From Caldilineaceae bacterium SB0661_bin_32 (GTDB taxonomy: Bacteria; Chloroflexota; Anaerolineae; Caldilineales; Caldilineaceae): 46,185 nt of DNA. Made by a program: the position numbers and the translations under genes. Below are positions 42,991 through 46,185 of the stretch, piece after piece. Position 1 is the first letter of the stretch. Each line of letters starts with the position of its first letter. A model generated the notes under the pieces. The model saw only the letters and a program-made list of their open reading frames with translations. It ran no database searches and had not been told where the DNA came from. The DNA lies in contig VXMH01000003.1 in NCBI GenBank assembly GCA_009841235.1, forward strand, positions 1 to 46,185, in the 5' to 3' direction.

Positions 42991-43278
42991 ATGGCTGAAG
43001 CAAGAACATATCAAGAGACACATCCCTGGTTAAAATTTCAGCTGGATCTGCGCCGGTTAGATTATACGCTATGGTTTCAGCTGGGAGAAGTGAAGGCAAA
43101 ATGCGAACAGGTTGCCGGAGTGCCGCTCCTGCCAGATGTTGAAGAGTACTTGCATCAGGTCTTTTTGGCCAAAGGTGCGTTGGCAACGACAGCCATTGAA
43201 GGAAATACGCTGTCGGAAAAAGACGCCCTTGCGTTGATAAGGGGAGAACTTGAACTTCCGCCTTCCGCTCTCCAGTAA
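42991..43278 (+). pseudogene. Fic-family protein, N-terminal fragment lacking the catalytic core
   Basis: A 95-residue frame matches the N-terminal segment of Fic proteins (AMPylating enzymes): HPWLKFQLDLRRLDYTLWFQLGE, EYLHQVFLAKGALATTAIEGNTLSEKDALALI. The stretch TAIEG fits the inhibitory-helix motif (S/T)xxxE(G/N). It ends at PPSALQ with a stop where the full family goes on for over 200 residues; no HPFxxGNG core is found downstream in any frame to 43423. The gene is therefore truncated, or a stand-alone inhibitor (antitoxin-like) peptide, which is less likely. ATG 42991 has a weak purine-rich site. Neighbouring DNA is lower in GC. Confidence 0.7.
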
Positions 43279-43330
43279 TCGAAAGGGAGCAAACAAAGGA
43301 TTCTTCGTAGGTTTCCTCGTTTGCCGCTGA

Positions 43331-43367
43331 AAAAAGAAGGAGAGAAAAGACAAGCCTTTCTCTCCTT
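43331..43367 (-). terminator. Intrinsic terminator of the HpcH/HpaI gene
   Basis: AAGGAGAGAAA (43337-43347) and TTTCTCTCCTT (43357-43367) are perfect 11-bp arms, 9-base loop. On the minus strand the stem is followed by CTTTTTT (43336-43330), a classic U-run, 56 bp past the aldolase stop. Confidence 0.75.
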
Positions 43368-43422
43368 GCATCCCCTAGCAAGTGCAAACGATTCTCGCGA
43401 AACTCCTATAGCGCGATTCCTC

Positions 43423-44175
43423 TCACGAAGACCCAGCCTTCTCTACTTTCCCCAGGAAAGCCTGTCCGCCTGACGCAACCCAGGCCGCCCAGCCGGTCAA
43501 CAAGAACTGGACGCCCAGGCTGATGTAATCCGCAACGTTGTCATCATTAACAAGCCCGCCTGCTGCCCTGCCCGCCGCCCGGATCTGCGCAAAGGCCCCT
43601 TCTATTGTCGCTACGACCTCGGGGTGGTCCGTGTTGCCCAAGTGGCCCATCGACTGCGCCAGATCACTGGGCGCCACAAAGAAAACGTCGATATGATCAA
43701 CGGTCAGGATTTCAGCCAGGTTGTTGATGGCGGCAATGTCTTCAATCAGGACAATGACCAGCGTCTCGTCGTTCGCCCGGTGAACATAGTCCGGCACGCC
43801 GTAACCCTGCCGGCTCGTGTACATGCCCCGATTGCCTGCAGGATGGAACTTCGCCGCGTTGACAACCGCCCGCGCCTCGTCCGCCGTATTGACATGCGGC
43901 ACGACAATCCCCTGCGCACCCAAGTCGAACGTTCGATAGATAATTCCCTCATTGTTCCGGTTGACCCGCACAACCGATGTCATGCCCCACAGGTCGCAGG
44001 CTCGCGTAAGGTCAGGAATGTCGCCGTAATCCACCGGGCCGTGCTCCCCTTCCAGCCAGATCGCATCGAACCCCAGTGGGCCCAGCTGATCGATCATGTC
44101 GGTAGAGTTGTTTCCGGAGAGGCAGACAACGGTCTCACCCCGCTCCAGCTTGTGCTTGGCTCTGTTTTCTCGCAT
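43423..44175 (-). CDS. HpcH/HpaI aldolase/citrate lyase family protein
   Basis: A 250-residue class II pyruvate-aldolase-type enzyme. Typical features are DAIWLEGEHGPVDYGDIP, near the metal site, SVVRVNRNNEGI with the active-site Arg, GAQGIVVPHVNTADEARAVV and VLIEDIAAINN with the metal-binding Glu, then VFFVAPSDLAQSMG. Members cleave or form 4-hydroxy-2-oxoacids, releasing pyruvate or oxaloacetate. ATG 44175 or TTG 44184 could start it; GGAG lies 12 or 3 bases before them, so neither spacing is ideal. It ends at a strong terminator. An aldolase of this kind could finish a pathway fed by enolase-type dehydratases such as those at 2-8 kb (inference). Confidence 0.87.
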   Translation of the reverse strand: MRENRAKHKLERGETVVCLSGNNSTDMIDQLGPLGFDAIWLEGEHGPVDYGDIPDLTRACDLWGMTSVVRVNRNNEGIIYRTFDLGAQGIVVPHVNTADEARAVVNAAKFHPAGNRGMYTSRQGYGVPDYVHRANDETLVIVLIEDIAAINNLAEILTVDHIDVFFVAPSDLAQSMGHLGNTDHPEVVATIEGAFAQIRAAGRAAGGLVNDDNVADYISLGVQFLLTGWAAWVASGGQAFLGKVEKAGSS

Positions 44176-44347
44176 CTCTAACAATCTCTCCTTCCGCCTG
44201 AAATCGGGTGTGTTCTGAATGGGGAAAATGGCGCTGCTCTGCCTGCAATTATAGCGTATGTTCGCCTTTCAAAAGAAGAGCGGCCCCTATGGAGGGACCG
44301 CCCGGAAATTTCGTTACTCTCGACAGTACGATGAAGCGCGGCTCCGG

Positions 44348-45397
44348 CTACTCGGTAGGCCAGCCGTCCGGAATCTCATTGGCTGCCAGCGCTTCCTCAA
44401 TGGCCGCAGCAGCGTCCTCGGTCACCCATGTGCGCCAGATTTCCGACCTGCTGTTCAGCCACCAGAGAGCGGCGTCATGGCTGGAGGCGTCACTATTCTC
44501 TTCTTGCCAACGAGCGACCTCTTTGTAAACTTCGATATTGAAGTCCCACGCCTCCAGCATTGCGATAACGTCGGGCGCCGCGTCCACAAGGTCCGGATGG
44601 ACGGCAATCAGAATATCTGCGTCTTCATATGCGCAAGCCTTGTTAGACTCCCAGCATTCGTCGCTATATGCCGGTTCTTCTAAGCGGACCAGGTCCAGAA
44701 TGAGAGCAGGATCATTCGTGCCCCACTGGTAACCTATCCACGGTTCACCTCTCTCATAGGCGCCGTAAAGGTCGGCGTTCAGTGCCGCTCCGTCGCCCGG
44801 GTTCACGACATGTACATGGTCCTCCAGTTCATAGCCGATGACCTGTGCGGCATTTACCTCTTCACACGCCCACCCAATAACGCAGGAAACCAGTCGCGCT
44901 TTGCCCCCTGTCTCGGCACTCGCAAACAACTCCTTGAACTGCTCGTCCTTCAGGTCCTCCACACTGTCCAATTCAGGATACTGCTCCTGCAGATACCTGG
45001 GAATGACGAATGCCGACTGCCAGTCCTTGCCCAGGCTCGCGCCAATCTCAACGACCTCCCCGTTGCCCAGGGCTTCATACCAGGCTTCATCCTGATTGGG
45101 CAGCCAGATTTCCAGGGTTACGTGCGTGTCACCTTTACGCAAGCCTTGGAACAGGGGCAATGTAGCGCCCAAGACGACATCCGTGGAATAGCCGTAGCCC
45201 TTTTCTACAATGTATTGAGCAATACGGTTCTGGAGCTCTGCACTGGGCCAGTTCAAGTCGCTGAATATAATCGTATCAATGGAGGCCGCCGGGGCGGCCG
45301 CCTCTTCACTTGGCGCCGCCTGCTGAACCGGCGCCGAACACGCCGCCGTGACGACGATGACGAGCAAGAGTATGAGAATTCGAAACTGTGCAGGCAT
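44348..45397 (-). CDS. Glycine betaine/choline-type ABC transporter substrate-binding lipoprotein
   Basis: A 349-residue binding protein of the OpuAC family. A hydrophobic leader (ILILLLVIVVTAAC) ends in a lipobox with C20 lipidated; an Ala/Glu/Pro-rich spacer follows. FSDLNWPSAELQNRIAQYIVEKGYGYST and TLEIWLPNQDEAW are typical of compatible-solute binders; several Trp/Tyr (EPWIGYQWGTND) probably form the aromatic cage for a quaternary ammonium. Two Cys pairs (VSCVIGWACEE; DECWESNKACA) could make disulphides. GGAGGAAAG precedes ATG 45397. A permease of the same system ends 504 bp upstream on the strand. Confidence 0.87.
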   Translation of the reverse strand: MPAQFRILILLLVIVVTAACSAPVQQAAPSEEAAAPAASIDTIIFSDLNWPSAELQNRIAQYIVEKGYGYSTDVVLGATLPLFQGLRKGDTHVTLEIWLPNQDEAWYEALGNGEVVEIGASLGKDWQSAFVIPRYLQEQYPELDSVEDLKDEQFKELFASAETGGKARLVSCVIGWACEEVNAAQVIGYELEDHVHVVNPGDGAALNADLYGAYERGEPWIGYQWGTNDPALILDLVRLEEPAYSDECWESNKACAYEDADILIAVHPDLVDAAPDVIAMLEAWDFNIEVYKEVARWQEENSDASSHDAALWWLNSRSEIWRTWVTEDAAAAIEEALAANEIPDGWPTE

Positions 45398-45901
45398 GAT
45401 TCTTTCCTCCTTTTGAGTGCTCTTTCTGAGGCAGTATCTGCGGACAAGCATTACTAAAGGGGTGAAGTCAAGTGGTGAGAATGAACTGCCTCGCTCCGCC
45501 CTCCTCACTAAGCGTACCCACAAACTGACAAAGTCTTAGTGCGTAAGTATCCTTTCCAGGCGTATGAGTTGCCGAAAGATAGCGCCTTGGGTCTACAGTC
45601 TATCTGAGGATAGTTACTACGACGTCTACATCAGTCGAACTCCGCCAAGGCAACCCCACGCCGCAAGGCGACTGTAAGTTCAGGCCAGCCAGTTTTTCCG
45701 ATGGATTCCGTGCAGGTGGTTGGAAGGCCTGAATACCGCGGTTGGGAGTGGGGGTCCGTACTTCGCCATTATATGTTAACAGGTTTTTCCAATATTGGGT
45801 AATCGAATTATTTTGGCACTGTTTGCCCTGAAATGTAATCGACACGTACAGTTTGCAGACGCTTCGGCTGATAGCCCAGCGGAGTCTGGATGTGAAATCC
45901 C
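45398..45901. other. 504-bp spacer between permease and binding-protein genes
   Basis: No gene is supported; a frame at 45600-45845 has no ribosome site or known motif. A possible minus-strand -10 (TATAAT, 45773-45768) has only a weak -35 (TATTGG) at 15 bp. The stretch is AT-richer than the flanks. Confidence 0.4.
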
Positions 45902-46150
45902 CTACCCCGCACTCCGCCTGTCCTGCTGCTCCTGCGCCACCGACTGCGTCAAACGATCAATGATGATCGCAAGGAACACGATTGCCAGCCCCGCGATCGC
46001 ACCATTGCCCGGTTGGTTCTTCTGCAGCGCCCGCAGTACATTGTCACCCAGTCCGCCCGCGGCCACCATACTCGCAATCGTCACCATCGCCAGCGCCATC
46101 ATGGTTGTCTGGTTGATACCGGCCAGGATCGTCGGCGGCGCCAGCGGCAT
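45902..46150 (-). CDS. ABC transporter permease, ProW/OpuAB-like, C-terminal fragment
   Basis: The frame encodes the last 82 residues of a compatible-solute permease: PLAPPTILAGINQTTMMALAMVTIASMVAAGGLGDNVLRALQ is the strongly conserved EAA-loop to final-helices part of ProW, followed by a last span (AIAGLAIVFLAIIIDRLTQSVA). The first residues seen are near the window edge; 46151-46185 is G-rich, low-complexity sequence that does not continue the family, so the N-terminal part is missing. It should work with the binding protein at 44348-45397, although the 504-bp gap between them is large for one operon. Confidence 0.8.
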   Translation of the reverse strand: MPLAPPTILAGINQTTMMALAMVTIASMVAAGGLGDNVLRALQKNQPGNGAIAGLAIVFLAIIIDRLTQSVAQEQQDRRSAG

Positions 46151-46185
46151 GTGGGCGTGGGTGCGCGGGTGGAACGGTGGGGGGC

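Noticed and set aside
45600..45845. Small minus-strand gene in the opu spacer
   Set aside because: No ribosome site, no recognisable motif, composition unlike the neighbours.

Overview
The window looks like part of a high-GC free-living bacterium, most probably a Chloroflexota of the Caldilineales/Anaerolineae type. This is inferred from gene content and style: a fused glycyl-tRNA synthetase, a Rex repressor, a four-domain ribosomal protein S1 with an acidic tail, long FtsX/LolD-type ABC systems, and many enolase-superfamily, SDR, Gfo/Idh/MocA and phytanoyl-CoA-dioxygenase-like enzymes. No phage, transposase, integrase or CRISPR array was seen.

Layout. 1-2 kb: the broken end of a peptide-type ABC permease and a substrate-binding protein. 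2-8.3 kb: a catabolic block with a divergent mandelate-racemase-like enzyme, two tandem paralogous NAD-dependent epimerases and two tandem paralogous enolase-superfamily enzymes. 8.3-14.1 kb: glyS (alpha-beta fusion), a PhyH-like dioxygenase, an SDR and rex. 14.2-17.7 kb: housekeeping genes rsmG, a Nudix hydrolase, infA, rpsU and rpsA, with visible promoters and terminators. 17.9-22 kb: a MoxR / DUF58 / DUF4129-like operon on the minus strand. 22.35 kb: tRNA-Arg(CCT). 22.5-27.6 kb: a minus-strand operon of Gfo/Idh oxidoreductase, glycosidase-like protein, SDR and M81/MlrC-like peptidase. 27.7-29.7 kb: a lower-GC two-gene module, an AAA/ABC-type ATPase overlapping a small PD-(D/E)XK-like protein; this is the best candidate for an undescribed (possibly anti-phage) system. 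30-31.3 kb: an MFS transporter. 31.7-31.9 kb: a 73-bp tandem repeat. 32.1-39.3 kb: a lipoprotein adaptor, a double-FtsX permease, a tandem-ATPase fusion protein and a Gfo/Idh oxidoreductase. 39.3-42.7 kb: a convergent DegT-family aminotransferase and heparinase II/III pair. 43 kb: a truncated Fic gene. 43.4-46.2 kb: an HpcH/HpaI aldolase and the binding protein and partial permease of a glycine-betaine-type transporter.

Overall the region supports breakdown and uptake of sugars, sugar acids, glycosides and compatible solutes, interleaved with translation genes. Both window ends fall in ABC permease genes whose similarity stops in low-complexity sequence, so the window may be a whole contig with unreliable ends.
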